NCBI GenBank assembly: GCA_965222725.1 | Contig: OZ244969.1 | Span: 6,200,001-6,264,000 of the forward strand | Length of the DNA: 64,000 nt | Direction: 5' to 3' | Source: GCA-2748575 sp965222725 | GTDB lineage: Bacteria; Pseudomonadota; Gammaproteobacteria; Pseudomonadales; Ketobacteraceae | In this document: piece after piece, positions 52,018 to 60,655 of the stretch | Layout of the letters: the number at the start of each line of letters is the position of its first letter | How positions within the stretch are numbered: position 1 is the first letter of the stretch | Notes under the pieces: generated by a model | Database searches by the model: none | What the model saw: the letters and a program-made list of their open reading frames with translations, nothing else | What the model was told of the DNA's origin: nothing | Program-made: the position numbers and the translations under genes

Positions 52018-52077
52018 ATGAAACACATCACTCACCAACCAGCGAATCATTTATCAGGAGGCGCATATGGCCACTGA
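52018..52077 (+). CDS. Possible 19-aa leader peptide overlapping norC
   Basis: A 19-codon open frame with a strong ggagg ribosome site 9 bp upstream of its ATG. Its stop codon lies 8 to 10 bases inside norC, so ribosomes finishing it would be placed at the norC start, which has its own aggagg site. Could be a translation-coupling leader or chance. No known peptide family. Confidence 0.35.
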   Translation: MKHITHQPANHLSGGAYGH

Positions 52078-52516
52078 ATTTTTCAGCAAGAGCATGGCCC
52101 GGAATATCTATTACGGGGGCGGACTGTTCTGTTTTCTGCTGTTACTGGGCCTGACCATGGACACCATGCGGGAACTGCCGCAACGGGATCACCGGGAAAA
52201 CATTACCGAGGCCGTGGCTCTCGGCAAATCCCTGTGGGAGGAAAACAATTGCGTGGGCTGCCACTCCCTGATGGGCGAAGGCGCTTATTTTGCACCGGAG
52301 CTGGCGAACGTGTTTGACCGCTATGCCAATGGTAATGAGGAAACCTTCAAAAGCTTTATGCGCAGCTGGATGGCCATTCAGCCCATAGCCACTGAAGGCC
52401 GCCGCAAAATGCCGCAGTTCAATCTGAGCGATGAGGAAGTAGACGCCCTGTCAGAGTTTCTGATCTGGACATCCCGCATTGATGACAACAACTGGCCGCC
52501 CAACAAGCAGGGTTAA
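52067..52516 (+). CDS. norC: Nitric oxide reductase subunit C (NorC)
   Basis: NorC is the membrane-anchored cytochrome c that feeds electrons to NorB for reduction of NO to N2O. The 149-residue protein has an N-terminal anchor helix (about 13-30), the heme-binding Cys62-x-x-Cys65-His66 (CVGCH), and an axial Met in RRKMPQFNLS. Normal length. A strong ribosome site (caggaggcgcat) precedes the ATG. Directly followed by norB. Confidence 0.96.
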   Translation: MATEFFSKSMARNIYYGGGLFCFLLLLGLTMDTMRELPQRDHRENITEAVALGKSLWEENNCVGCHSLMGEGAYFAPELANVFDRYANGNEETFKSFMRSWMAIQPIATEGRRKMPQFNLSDEEVDALSEFLIWTSRIDDNNWPPNKQG

Positions 52517-52526
52517 GGAGTATTTC

Positions 52527-53942
52527 GTGAAATTCAGTTCTCAAGCCGTTGCCAAACCCTATTTTGTATTTGCACTGATGTTATTTGCGGGCCAGATTAT
52601 TTTTGGTCTGATTCTGGGCCTGCAATACATTGTGGGGGATTTCCTGTTTCCCTACATTCCCTTTAACGTGGCCCGCATGGTGCACACCAACCTGTTAATT
52701 GTGTGGCTGCTGTTTGGTTTTATGGGTGCCACTTATTATTTGGTGCCGGAGGAATCCGAAACCGAGTTGCACAGCCCCTGGCTGGCAAAAGTCACCTTCT
52801 GGGTGTTTGCCATTGCCGGTGCACTGACCATTCTTGGCTATTTAACGGTTCCCTACGCAGAACTTGCGGCACTGACCCGCAATGATCTGTTCCCCACCAT
52901 GGGCCGGGAGTTTCTGGAACAGCCCACCATTACCAAAATCGGCATTGCCATTGTGGTGCTGGCGTTTATCTACAACGTGGGCATGACCATTCTCAAGGGC
53001 CGTAAAACCGTGGTGAACATGGTGCTGATTACCGGCCTGTTGGGGCTGGCGGTGTTCTGGTTGTTCTCTTTCTACAACCCGGAAAACCTGGCACTGGATA
53101 AATATTTCTGGTGGTGGGTGGTTCACCTGTGGGTGGAAGGCGTCTGGGAACTGATTATGGGTTCCATTCTGGCTTTTGTACTGATCAAGGTTACCGGTGT
53201 TGACCGGGAGATCATTGAAAAATGGCTGTACGTGATTATTGCCATGGCCCTGATTTCCGGCCTGATTGGTATGGGTCACCATTACTTCTGGATTGGCCCT
53301 GGCGAATACTGGTTGTGGTTGGGCTCGGTGTTTTCTGCTATCGAACCCCTGCCGTTCTTTATGATGGTGCTATTCGCGTTTCGCATGGTGCGTAACCGCC
53401 GTTATCAGCACAATAATGATGTCGCTACCCTGTGGGCGTTAGGTACTGCGGTAATGGCATTTTTAGGCGCGGGCGTGTGGGGCTTTATTCACACCCTGGC
53501 ACCGGTGAACTACTTTACCCACGGCAGTCAGATCACCGCGGCTCATGGCCATCTGGCATTCTTTGGCGCCTACGCCATGATTGTAATGACCATTACTTCC
53601 TACGCCATGCCCATCATGCGCGGGCGACCCCAGGGAAATTCCGCCAGTGCGCAGAAGCTGGAGAAAATGGCGTTCTGGTGCATGTGTATCGCCATGCTGG
53701 GTATTACTCTTGCGCTCACCGCAGCCGGCGTTATTCAGGTTGCATTGCAACGGATTCCTGACGACGCCGGTGCGCTGAGCTTTATGGTAACCCAGGAAAA
53801 ACTGATACCGGTGTACTGGGTGCGCCTGGCTTTTGGTGTGCTGTTCTCCCTGGGGCTGGTGGCCTACTTTGCCAGCTTCTTTGTGGGCGGACGCGAGCAG
53901 GAAAACACCAGCGGTGAACTCAATGCAGAGGCTGCCGCCTGA
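52527..53942 (+). CDS. norB: Nitric oxide reductase subunit B (NorB)
   Basis: NorB is the catalytic heme b / heme b3-FeB subunit of cytochrome-c-dependent nitric oxide reductase, an inner-membrane enzyme. From the GTG at 52527 (taaggag, 6-bp spacer) it has 471 residues and about 12 membrane helices. It carries conserved His-rich blocks: VARMVHTNLLIVWLLFGFMG, WWWVVHLWVEGVWELIMGSI, GMGHHYFWIGPGEYW and the H-bearing HGSQITAAHGHLAFFGAYAM. The longer open frame from 52479 overlaps norC and lacks a ribosome site. Confidence 0.96.
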   Translation: MKFSSQAVAKPYFVFALMLFAGQIIFGLILGLQYIVGDFLFPYIPFNVARMVHTNLLIVWLLFGFMGATYYLVPEESETELHSPWLAKVTFWVFAIAGALTILGYLTVPYAELAALTRNDLFPTMGREFLEQPTITKIGIAIVVLAFIYNVGMTILKGRKTVVNMVLITGLLGLAVFWLFSFYNPENLALDKYFWWWVVHLWVEGVWELIMGSILAFVLIKVTGVDREIIEKWLYVIIAMALISGLIGMGHHYFWIGPGEYWLWLGSVFSAIEPLPFFMMVLFAFRMVRNRRYQHNNDVATLWALGTAVMAFLGAGVWGFIHTLAPVNYFTHGSQITAAHGHLAFFGAYAMIVMTITSYAMPIMRGRPQGNSASAQKLEKMAFWCMCIAMLGITLALTAAGVIQVALQRIPDDAGALSFMVTQEKLIPVYWVRLAFGVLFSLGLVAYFASFFVGGREQENTSGELNAEAAA

Positions 53943-53956
53943 CGTCTCCCTCCGAC

Positions 53957-54000
53957 GATCACCGGGGTGGCCTGCGGGCCATTCTGGTGATCCTTTTTTT
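53957..54000 (+). terminator. Rho-independent terminator after norB
   Basis: A 7-bp outer stem (GATCACC 53957-53963 / GGTGATC 53986-53992) encloses an inner GTGGCC/GGCCA pairing and ends in C plus seven T. It lies 15 bp past norB and 33 bp before norD, so it probably reduces norD-norQ expression relative to the structural subunits. Confidence 0.8.
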
Positions 54001-54032
54001 AGAACAGATCCTGCAACCAGTTCTGGTGACTT

Positions 54033-55847
54033 ATGGAAGAATATATCGGTTCAGTGTGGCACAAACTGATTACCCGTCAGGCCAGCCTGGAATATCCGGA
54101 AGCAGCAGTGCAGCTGATGGACGTAGGGCCAGAGCTGGCTGTTTACTTTCGCGCCCTTGGTGGCGAAGCAGGGAAAACAGTTGAAACCTCCGCCCACCGG
54201 TTTACGGCCGGATACCAGCGCCTGGTAGACAAGCTTGCAGGCAGGTTACGCTTTACCCCTGCCTGGCAGGATGAGCGCAGCCTGCGCTTACCCGCCACCA
54301 TGGCACTTTTTCCGGACCAGACTCTGAATGAAAAAGCTTATTTCTGGTTAACAGCACTGGCGGCCCAGTTGCCGGAAGTACGCCACTGGAGTTATGACAA
54401 TCAACAGGCGACACTCTCTGTTTTGCGTCAGCGGCGAGGGCTGGCAAAACACTATCAGCAATTGTGCGAGGCGTATTGTGAACTGCGCTTGCAATACTAT
54501 GGCCGCAAGATTCATGTAGCGGAAGACCTGTTGCAACAGGCTTTATTGCAGCCTGGCACTGTTGAACATTTACCAAAGCAAAGCCGGCAACTGTTACCGG
54601 TCATGTTATGGCTATATCCATCGCCTCTGCTGGATGTGACCGGCGTTGCTGATGCACCCGAAGATGAAAAGCCCGGCACGTCTTCCTCCAACCGGAAAAA
54701 AGCTGCCATCGGGCGCAAACCGGCACAGCGCTCTGACGATGAGAAACAAACTGATGGATTGCTGGTGTTCAAACTGGAAAGCCTGTTCAGCTGGACCGAA
54801 CAGGTCAATGTGGATCGTCCCCAGGAAGAAGACCTGGACGATGACGTGGCGGCCGCGGCAGACGATCTGGATATTATTACCCTGTCCCGCCAGCGTCGCG
54901 CCGGTGCCGGCAAGATCCGCTTTGATCTGGATCTTCCCTCTCCTGCCAGTGATGACCTGGCAGTAGGTAACGGCATTCGCCTGCCGGAATGGGATTTTCG
55001 CAAGCAGCAATTACGCCCCGATTACTGCCTGCTGCAACCCATGCTGGCAGATGACGTGGCAGATACCCCACTCCCTGAAGCACTGCGCAACGACGTGCGC
55101 AGCGTAACCCGCGCCTTCGCCCAGCTTAATCCGGCAAAACAATGGCAAAACCGGCAACCCCAGGGCGACGAACTGGATCTTAATCACTGGATTCAGCACA
55201 TAACCCAACCGCAACAAAGCCAGGAAGAAGCCGCCTGTTTCCGTGCCAAACAATCACACTACCGGGATCTGTCCTGTTTGCTTCTGGCAGACCTGTCCAT
55301 GTCTACCGACTGTGCGTTGGACCAGAACACCCGGGTGATTGATGTCATACGCCAGGCGTTACTGGTGTTTTCCGAATCCCTGAGTAACACCGGCGACCAA
55401 CTGGGAGTGTACGGATTTTCATCGGTTCGCAATAAACAGGTGCGCTACCATGTTCTGAAAAATTTTAATGAACCTTATTCCGGCTATGTGCGTGGCCGCA
55501 TTATGGCCACCAAGCCCGGGTTTTATACTCGCATGGGCAGCGCCATCCGGCAGTCGGTGGAAGTGCTCAAGTTACAAAAAACCGAACAGAAACTACTGCT
55601 GATCATTTCTGACGGCAAACCCAACGACATCGATCAGTACGAAGGCCGTTACGGCATTGAAGACACCCGCCATGCGTTTTTGCAGGCAAAACGGCAAGGC
55701 ATTAAACCTTTCTGTGTCACGATCGATTCCGAAGCGAGCGAATACCTTCCTTATATTTTCGGCGAACAAGGCTACTGTATCGTTACCGACCCCACACGCC
55801 TGAGCCAGATACTCCCCCGGCTCTACATTCAATTGACCCAACAGTAA
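54033..55847 (+). CDS. norD: NorD, VWA-domain activation protein
   Basis: NorD works with the NorQ ATPase to activate nitric oxide reductase, probably by inserting the non-heme iron. The 604-residue protein has a variable N-terminal part, a charged linker (about 210-285), and a C-terminal von Willebrand factor A domain (about 405-600). The VWA domain has the metal site DLSMSTDCAL (Asp-x-Ser-x-Ser type, here D-L-S-M-S), the Thr-bearing motif and ISDGKPNDIDQYEG. It starts 33 bp after the norB terminator. Length is typical. Confidence 0.93.
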   Translation: MEEYIGSVWHKLITRQASLEYPEAAVQLMDVGPELAVYFRALGGEAGKTVETSAHRFTAGYQRLVDKLAGRLRFTPAWQDERSLRLPATMALFPDQTLNEKAYFWLTALAAQLPEVRHWSYDNQQATLSVLRQRRGLAKHYQQLCEAYCELRLQYYGRKIHVAEDLLQQALLQPGTVEHLPKQSRQLLPVMLWLYPSPLLDVTGVADAPEDEKPGTSSSNRKKAAIGRKPAQRSDDEKQTDGLLVFKLESLFSWTEQVNVDRPQEEDLDDDVAAAADDLDIITLSRQRRAGAGKIRFDLDLPSPASDDLAVGNGIRLPEWDFRKQQLRPDYCLLQPMLADDVADTPLPEALRNDVRSVTRAFAQLNPAKQWQNRQPQGDELDLNHWIQHITQPQQSQEEAACFRAKQSHYRDLSCLLLADLSMSTDCALDQNTRVIDVIRQALLVFSESLSNTGDQLGVYGFSSVRNKQVRYHVLKNFNEPYSGYVRGRIMATKPGFYTRMGSAIRQSVEVLKLQKTEQKLLLIISDGKPNDIDQYEGRYGIEDTRHAFLQAKRQGIKPFCVTIDSEASEYLPYIFGEQGYCIVTDPTRLSQILPRLYIQLTQQ

Positions 55848-55863
55848 AGCAGGCAGGTGAATA

Positions 55864-56637
55864 ATGAACCCCATTAACTACTACCCCCAGGGCAACGAAA
55901 TCACACTGTTTGAGCACGCGGCCACAAATCATTTACCGGTATTGATCAAAGGCCCCACCGGCTGCGGCAAAACCCGCTTTGTGGAATACATGGCGGACAA
56001 GCTGAAACGCCCGTTGTTTTCCGTTGCCTGCCATGATGATCTGACCGCGTCCGATCTGGTAGGACGCCACCTGATAGATGCCAACGGTACTTACTGGCAG
56101 GATGGCCCACTCACCCGGGCGGTACGTGAAGGCGGTATCTGCTATCTCGATGAAGTGGTTGAAGCCCGCAAGGACACCACCGTGGTGCTGCACCCGCTAT
56201 CGGATCACCGTCGCCAGCTTTTTCTGGAGCGCACCGGTGAATTTTTACAGGCACACCCGGACTTTATGCTGGTGCTGTCTTACAACCCCGGCTACCAGAA
56301 CATGATGAAAGGTTTAAAGCCCAGCAGCCGGCAGCGTTTTGTGTCCATGAGTTTCAACTATCCGCAACCGGAGCAGGAAGCCGGCATAGTCTGTCAGGAA
56401 AGCGGCATTGATAAAGACACCGCCCTGCAACTGGTCAACCTGGCCAACGACCTGCGGCGCCTTAACAGCCACGATCTGGAAGAAGCCGCCTCGACACGTC
56501 TGATTGTGTATTGCGCCATGATGATGAAATCCGGCTTGCCTGCCACAGAAGCCTGCCTTTCCTGTATGGCAGAACCCTTGTCCGATGATCCGGAAACCAT
56601 CAGCGCTATCGGACGTATTATTGAAAACTATTTTTAG
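55864..56637 (+). CDS. norQ: NorQ, MoxR-type AAA+ ATPase
   Basis: NorQ (CbbQ/NirQ family) is the AAA+ motor paired with NorD. The 257-residue protein has Walker A at residues 30-37 (GPTGCGKT), Walker B with CYLDEVVEARKDTTVVLHPLSDHRR, and sensor motifs SYNPGY and LKPSSRQRF, and ends in a CbbQ C-terminal region. Ribosome site aggtgaata. Gap from norD is 16 bp, to norE2 15 bp. Confidence 0.95.
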   Translation: MNPINYYPQGNEITLFEHAATNHLPVLIKGPTGCGKTRFVEYMADKLKRPLFSVACHDDLTASDLVGRHLIDANGTYWQDGPLTRAVREGGICYLDEVVEARKDTTVVLHPLSDHRRQLFLERTGEFLQAHPDFMLVLSYNPGYQNMMKGLKPSSRQRFVSMSFNYPQPEQEAGIVCQESGIDKDTALQLVNLANDLRRLNSHDLEEAASTRLIVYCAMMMKSGLPATEACLSCMAEPLSDDPETISAIGRIIENYF

Positions 56638-56652
56638 GTGCTGAACACATCA

Positions 56653-57267
56653 ATGTCGATTTCGATCAGTGCTGATCTGATACCGGCAGCCAATGAACCG
56701 GAAAGCGCGTTAAAACAGCCAGGCCATGGTAACGTTGCCGTGTGGGTGCTGATTTACGCGGAGTTAACGGAGTTTGCGTTTTTCTTTATTGCGTTTCTGG
56801 TTACCCGGCAATTTTACCCTGCGGAATTTGCCGAAGGCCCGGGGCAGCTGAATACTACAGCCGGCTTGATCAATACGCTGGTACTGATCAGCAGCAGCTG
56901 GTTTGTGGCTACGTCACTGAACAATCTACGGCGAGGGCGCATTTCCCGTTGCCGTTGCTGGCTGGTAGCGGCTATCGTTGCCGGATTGACTTACTGTGGC
57001 GTTAAATACTGGGAATACCAGTGGAACCTTGCGCAGGGGCTGAGTCTGCAAACCAATTACTTTTTTACGCTGTATTACTATCTGGCGTTTAACCACCTGC
57101 TGCATGTACTGGCAGGAATCGTGGCGTTATGCGGCTGCCTGCTGTCTGTTTCCTTGGGGTGGGCAACCGCTGAAAGCCACGAAGGGGTTGAAGGTGGTAT
57201 TAACTACTGGCACATGGTGGACCTGGCATGGATCGTTCTGTTCCCGTTACTTTACCTGCTTACCTGA
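56653..57267 (+). CDS. NorE-like cytochrome oxidase subunit III homologue (copy 2)
   Basis: A 204-residue homologue of subunit III, with VAVWVLIYAELTEFAFFFIAFLVTR, INTLVLISSSWFVATSL, HLLHVLAGIVALCGCLLS and the end GGINYWHMVDLAWIVLFPLLYLL. It parallels copy 1 at 51091-51690 in order of motifs, but with clearly different sequence. Start taken as the ATG at 56653; a GTG at 56638 directly after the norQ stop is an alternative without a good ribosome site. Overlaps the downstream norF-like gene by 40 bp. Confidence 0.8.
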   Translation: MSISISADLIPAANEPESALKQPGHGNVAVWVLIYAELTEFAFFFIAFLVTRQFYPAEFAEGPGQLNTTAGLINTLVLISSSWFVATSLNNLRRGRISRCRCWLVAAIVAGLTYCGVKYWEYQWNLAQGLSLQTNYFFTLYYYLAFNHLLHVLAGIVALCGCLLSVSLGWATAESHEGVEGGINYWHMVDLAWIVLFPLLYLLT

Positions 57268-57509
57268 ATCAGCATCCGTCACTGGTATGGCTGCTATTGC
57301 TGGTGTTGATTGGCGTAAATATGCTGCTTTCACACTGGCTTAGTGGCTTGTGGGAAACCTTTTTGATCTGCACCGGCTTTTTGCTGAAAGGCATTCTGGT
57401 GATTAACTATCTGATGGGGCTTTACGATGCACCACGCTGGATTCGCTGGCCCATGCTGGCGTACTTCCCTGTATTTTCTGCACTCTTCCTTGTGAGCTTT
57501 ACCGGTTAG
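57228..57509 (+). CDS. NorF-like small membrane protein (copy 2)
   Basis: A 93-residue protein with three membrane helices (about 19-38, 43-62, 72-92), of the COX4-like/NorF type. It overlaps the end of norE2. The N-terminal 18 residues lie in the overlap and could be partly non-coding. With norE2 it forms a second norEF pair at the end of norCBDQ. Confidence 0.72.
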   Translation: MDRSVPVTLPAYLNQHPSLVWLLLLVLIGVNMLLSHWLSGLWETFLICTGFLLKGILVINYLMGLYDAPRWIRWPMLAYFPVFSALFLVSFTG

Positions 57510-57678
57510 TGGACGCTTGTTTCCCTGAACGAGCAGCCTCATCGGTACACGCTGCCTGACTAATCTTTCTGGCTCTGGCTTCGCGGTTCGCTTGTACCTG
57601 ACCATCCATTAACTCCATCCAGTCCATATGCTGCTTCCAAATTTTATCAGTGACATGGGGTGGTTTTTTCAGATTCAT
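57499..57678 (-). CDS. Small basic protein, convergent with norF2
   Basis: A 59-residue soluble protein with the ATG at 57678 (strong aaaggagaggtc ribosome site). It begins MNLKKPPHVTDKIWKQHMDWMELMDG and ends in a Lys/Arg-rich, disordered tail. No family recognised. It overlaps norF2 by 11 bp tail to tail. An FNR-like half-conserved box lies about 80 bp upstream of its start, so it may be anaerobically expressed. Confidence 0.6.
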   Translation of the reverse strand: MNLKKPPHVTDKIWKQHMDWMELMDGQVQANREARARKISQAACTDEAARSGKQASTNR

Positions 57679-57754
57679 GACCTCTCCTTTATAAAGCACA
57701 TTGCTCTCAACACACAAAGCAGAAACCATGCCAGATCCAGATACAACTAAACCA

Positions 57755-57768
57755 TTGATTTACACTAA
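57755..57768. promoter_or_regulatory. FNR-like box (8 of 10)
   Basis: TTGAT-ttac-ACTAA matches the FNR/Dnr consensus at 8 of 10 positions. It is placed about 80 bp before the minus-strand 59-residue gene. The 57679-57984 gap otherwise holds no gene. Confidence 0.4.
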
Positions 57769-57920
57769 TTTTATCCCATCCAAAACCATTCCGGCTTTCA
57801 TGCTGATCATAATGACAACGTACAGCGATGAAACCTGTATCCGAAAGGACAAAGTTCCGGAAGATTGCTAGTCAGGGGCTGGAATCAGTCATTTTGCTGG
57901 TTGCCATAAAAATAATTCAA

Positions 57921-57934
57921 TTGATCAAAGACAA
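57921..57934. promoter_or_regulatory. FNR-like box (8 of 10)
   Basis: TTGAT-caaa-GACAA matches at 8 of 10 positions, 51 bp before the plus-strand gene at 57985. Together with 57755-57768 it suggests FNR-family control of genes on both sides of this gap. Confidence 0.4.
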
Positions 57935-57984
57935 GCCGGAGACTAACTTAAGGGATAAAGTCATCATCACCCCATGGTAATCCA

Positions 57985-58227
57985 ATGCACCGGCCACAGC
58001 GTACACAGCGTTTTTTCGTGGAAAAATTCACTTCAGGTGATGGTTTCGGGCTTATTGTGTTTTTTTGGCTTGGCTGCACCAGTGGCCTCAGCTGCCTTAC
58101 CTTACTGGCTATCGGACTGAGCCTGGGGCACCTTTACTACTTTCTCGCCGGCATGATGTCAGGGTATGTTTTCTATTATCTTTCAAAACTTGCTCAGGAC
58201 ATCATGGGCTCACTGCAGGATGAATAA
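57985..58227 (+). CDS. Small two-helix membrane protein
   Basis: An 80-residue protein with a basic N-terminus and two membrane helices (about 23-42 and 48-68, with Gly-rich GYVFYYLSKL). No family recognised. It ends 3 bp before the LysR-type regulator gene and may be co-transcribed with it. Confidence 0.6.
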   Translation: MHRPQRTQRFFVEKFTSGDGFGLIVFFWLGCTSGLSCLTLLAIGLSLGHLYYFLAGMMSGYVFYYLSKLAQDIMGSLQDE

Positions 58228-58230
58228 CCT

Positions 58231-59073
58231 ATGGATATCGAGCTGGCGCGCACCTTTCTGGAGATTGCCAAAGCTGGCAGTTTCATTGCAGCCGCAGAAA
58301 ACCTGCATATCACCCAGACTGCAGTAACAGCCCGAATCCGAAAACTGGAGGAGCAACTCAACTGCACTCTTTTTTTACGCAGCCGCAATGGTGCCAGCCT
58401 GACATCCAACGGTGAACGGTTTGTGGATTATGCTCGCCAACTGCTGCAAACCTGGGAATCGGCAAAACAGGATCTGCCTTTAACCGAATACGGCACTGAC
58501 CGAATACGATTGGGTGGTGAAATCAGTCTTTGGAACCCGTTATTACTGAACTGGGTTAACAGGCTTAGACAAGCAGATACCCAGTTCAGAATCACAACTC
58601 ATGTACACAGAATCAAGGAGCTGAATCTGAAGCTGGAATCCGGAATGATCGACGCAGCCATTGTTCATCAGCCGGAATATCAACCCGGGCTGCAAATAGA
58701 GGAACTGGTAGAAGAAAAGCTCATCATGGTGAGATCTGCAAAAACAAATAACCCCTATGTTTATATCGACTGGGGTGACTTCTTCAAAGAACAGCACGAC
58801 GCAGCATTGCCCCAGCTCAACAATGCCGAATACCGTTTCGATCTTGGCCCGCTTGGACTCAGATTCATACTTGAAAACGGAGGTTCAGGCTATTTTCGTT
58901 CTCGTGCTGTGAAAGAGCATTTGCAAACAGGTGAACTGACAAAAGAACCTGACTATCCAGAGTTTTCCTATCCCGTTTATCTTGTAATTTCCCGCAAACA
59001 ACTAACCCCGGCTCTGGAAACAGCAGTCAATGAATTACGCAAGATCGCGCGCCAGGCTTCTGACTGGAGCTGA
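58231..59073 (+). CDS. LysR-family transcriptional regulator
   Basis: A 280-residue LysR regulator. The N-terminal winged helix-turn-helix (about 1-62) has FLEIAKAGSFIAAAENLHITQTAVTARIRKLEEQL, and a substrate-binding domain follows (about 88-275). Family resemblance is to HdfR-like members. Target genes are unknown; the upstream small membrane protein and the downstream nitronate monooxygenase are candidates. Confidence 0.9.
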   Translation: MDIELARTFLEIAKAGSFIAAAENLHITQTAVTARIRKLEEQLNCTLFLRSRNGASLTSNGERFVDYARQLLQTWESAKQDLPLTEYGTDRIRLGGEISLWNPLLLNWVNRLRQADTQFRITTHVHRIKELNLKLESGMIDAAIVHQPEYQPGLQIEELVEEKLIMVRSAKTNNPYVYIDWGDFFKEQHDAALPQLNNAEYRFDLGPLGLRFILENGGSGYFRSRAVKEHLQTGELTKEPDYPEFSYPVYLVISRKQLTPALETAVNELRKIARQASDWS

Positions 59074-59201
59074 CTGTAAGCCCTCGGACGGTTGCCGAAT
59101 CATCAGAAATCTTGCTGACTCATATCAAAAGAATCGATTTTCAATCTATAACGATGCGCTATACAGTTTGACCACACTTGAAGAAGCCCAATCCCGTGAT
59201 T

Positions 59202-60209
59202 ATGCAAAGAATGCATTTCTACCCCGACAAAGGCTACACCCGGATTATCCGGTTACTTGGCTGCGAGCTACCGATTCTGTGCGCCGGAATGGGTGGCGTG
59301 GCACGCTATGAGCTGACAGCAGCGGTTTCCAACGCCGGGGGCTTTGGAACTCTGGGCATGGTGCGGGAATCAGAGCATTTTATCCGCGACCAGGTACAGG
59401 CCACACGAGCCTGCACAACAAGACCCTTCGGGATCAACATCATACCTGCGGCCACAAACCCTGGACTGCTGAAAAAGCAGGTAGACACCATTATCGAACT
59501 GAAATTACCTGTTGTGACCCTGTTCTGGGACCTGATTCCGTGGGTTGTACACAGCTTTCGGGAGGCCGGCGTAACGATTCTGTACCAGGTTGGCTCCGTA
59601 GCGGAAGCGAATGTCGTACTGGCAGAAGGAGTCGATGGGATTATTGCCCAGGGAGTTGAAGCAGGGGGGCATGTGCGCGGATTGATATCCACAGTGAACC
59701 TGGTCAGAACTTTGCGTGAACTAACCGATAAACCAGTGATCGCAGCCGGAGGTATCAGTTCAGGTAAAGATATGATCAGATTACTCGATAACGGCGCCCA
59801 TGGCATTTGCTGCGGCACAGCGTTTCTTGCCACCCATGAAGCTTTCGCCCACAGCTTCCACAAGCAACAAATTCTTGCATCTACAGCCGGTGATACCGTA
59901 CATACCACCCTGTTCCACATTAACTGGCCGCCGGGAGCACCGGTCAGGGTTATCAAAAACAGTGTAACTGACCCAACTGATGTTAACGAAAGCACGGAAA
60001 AATCTGTTGTTGCCTATGATTCAGACCAGCCAGTATACCTTTACTCAACGGATTCTCCGCTGCGAACAACCGAAGGCGACCTGGAAAAAATGGCACTTTA
60101 TGCCGGCACTTCCTGCACAGGCATTACCGATATCTGCAGCGCCGGCGAACGCATTGATCAGTTGCTGTATCAAGCCGGCCAGGCCATAAACAGAGGACCA
60201 CCACCATGA
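59202..60209 (+). CDS. Nitronate monooxygenase family flavoprotein
   Basis: FMN-dependent TIM-barrel enzyme of the 2-nitropropane dioxygenase/nitronate monooxygenase family. The protein has 335 residues from the ATG at 59202 (ATG at 59211 and a TTG at 59178 are alternatives). Family marks are LPILCAGMGGVARYELTAAVSNAGGFGTLG, GIIAQGVEAGGHVRG with the catalytic-region His, and IAAGGISSGKDM followed by GAHGICCGTAFLA at the FMN phosphate site. Substrate not certain. Its stop overlaps the next ATG (ATGA). Confidence 0.85.
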   Translation: MQRMHFYPDKGYTRIIRLLGCELPILCAGMGGVARYELTAAVSNAGGFGTLGMVRESEHFIRDQVQATRACTTRPFGINIIPAATNPGLLKKQVDTIIELKLPVVTLFWDLIPWVVHSFREAGVTILYQVGSVAEANVVLAEGVDGIIAQGVEAGGHVRGLISTVNLVRTLRELTDKPVIAAGGISSGKDMIRLLDNGAHGICCGTAFLATHEAFAHSFHKQQILASTAGDTVHTTLFHINWPPGAPVRVIKNSVTDPTDVNESTEKSVVAYDSDQPVYLYSTDSPLRTTEGDLEKMALYAGTSCTGITDICSAGERIDQLLYQAGQAINRGPPP

Positions 60210-60655
60210 GCACTATTGATAAAGACACCACGAAAGAAGACCTGACTATTGATGAGATTCACCTGTTGCTGTCAGAACTACTGGTTGCCGAACGGGCCGG
60301 CGCAAAAACCTGTCGCGCCATCATGCGCCAAACCTCAACGGACGACTCAGCCAGATTTATTGAAGCCATTCGTCAAGATGAAGTCCGGTACTGCGACAGG
60401 CTTATTCAATGCCTTGAACACCTTAACCTGCCTACCCACACACGTACCGGTGATTTCTATGAAAAGTGCATGGCAGTCCAAGGTTACGAGCAACGACTGG
60501 ATTTCCTGAACAAAGGACAAAAGTGGGTAGTAAAGCAACTCAGCCGCTCTCTGCCACTTATCAATAACCGTTATGTCTTTGATATTCTGAACGAAATGCT
60601 TCTCGCACATGAACGGAACGTTGCCCGCACTCAGAAAGAACTTGCATCAGAATAA
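60206..60655 (+). CDS. DUF6306-like helical protein
   Basis: A 149-residue all-helical protein whose LLLSELLVAERAGAKTCRAIMRQT start and LLAHERNVARTQKEL end suggest a ferritin-like bundle with Glu/His ligands. The likeness to DUF6306 is from memory. It overlaps the nitronate monooxygenase gene by 4 bp and is probably translated with it. Function unknown. Confidence 0.65.
   Translation: MSTIDKDTTKEDLTIDEIHLLLSELLVAERAGAKTCRAIMRQTSTDDSARFIEAIRQDEVRYCDRLIQCLEHLNLPTHTRTGDFYEKCMAVQGYEQRLDFLNKGQKWVVKQLSRSLPLINNRYVFDILNEMLLAHERNVARTQKELASE

Noticed and set aside
51745..52050. 101-codon minus-strand frame in the norE1/norC gap
   Set aside because: No ribosome site or membrane/domain pattern; it would cover the whole proposed norC control region.
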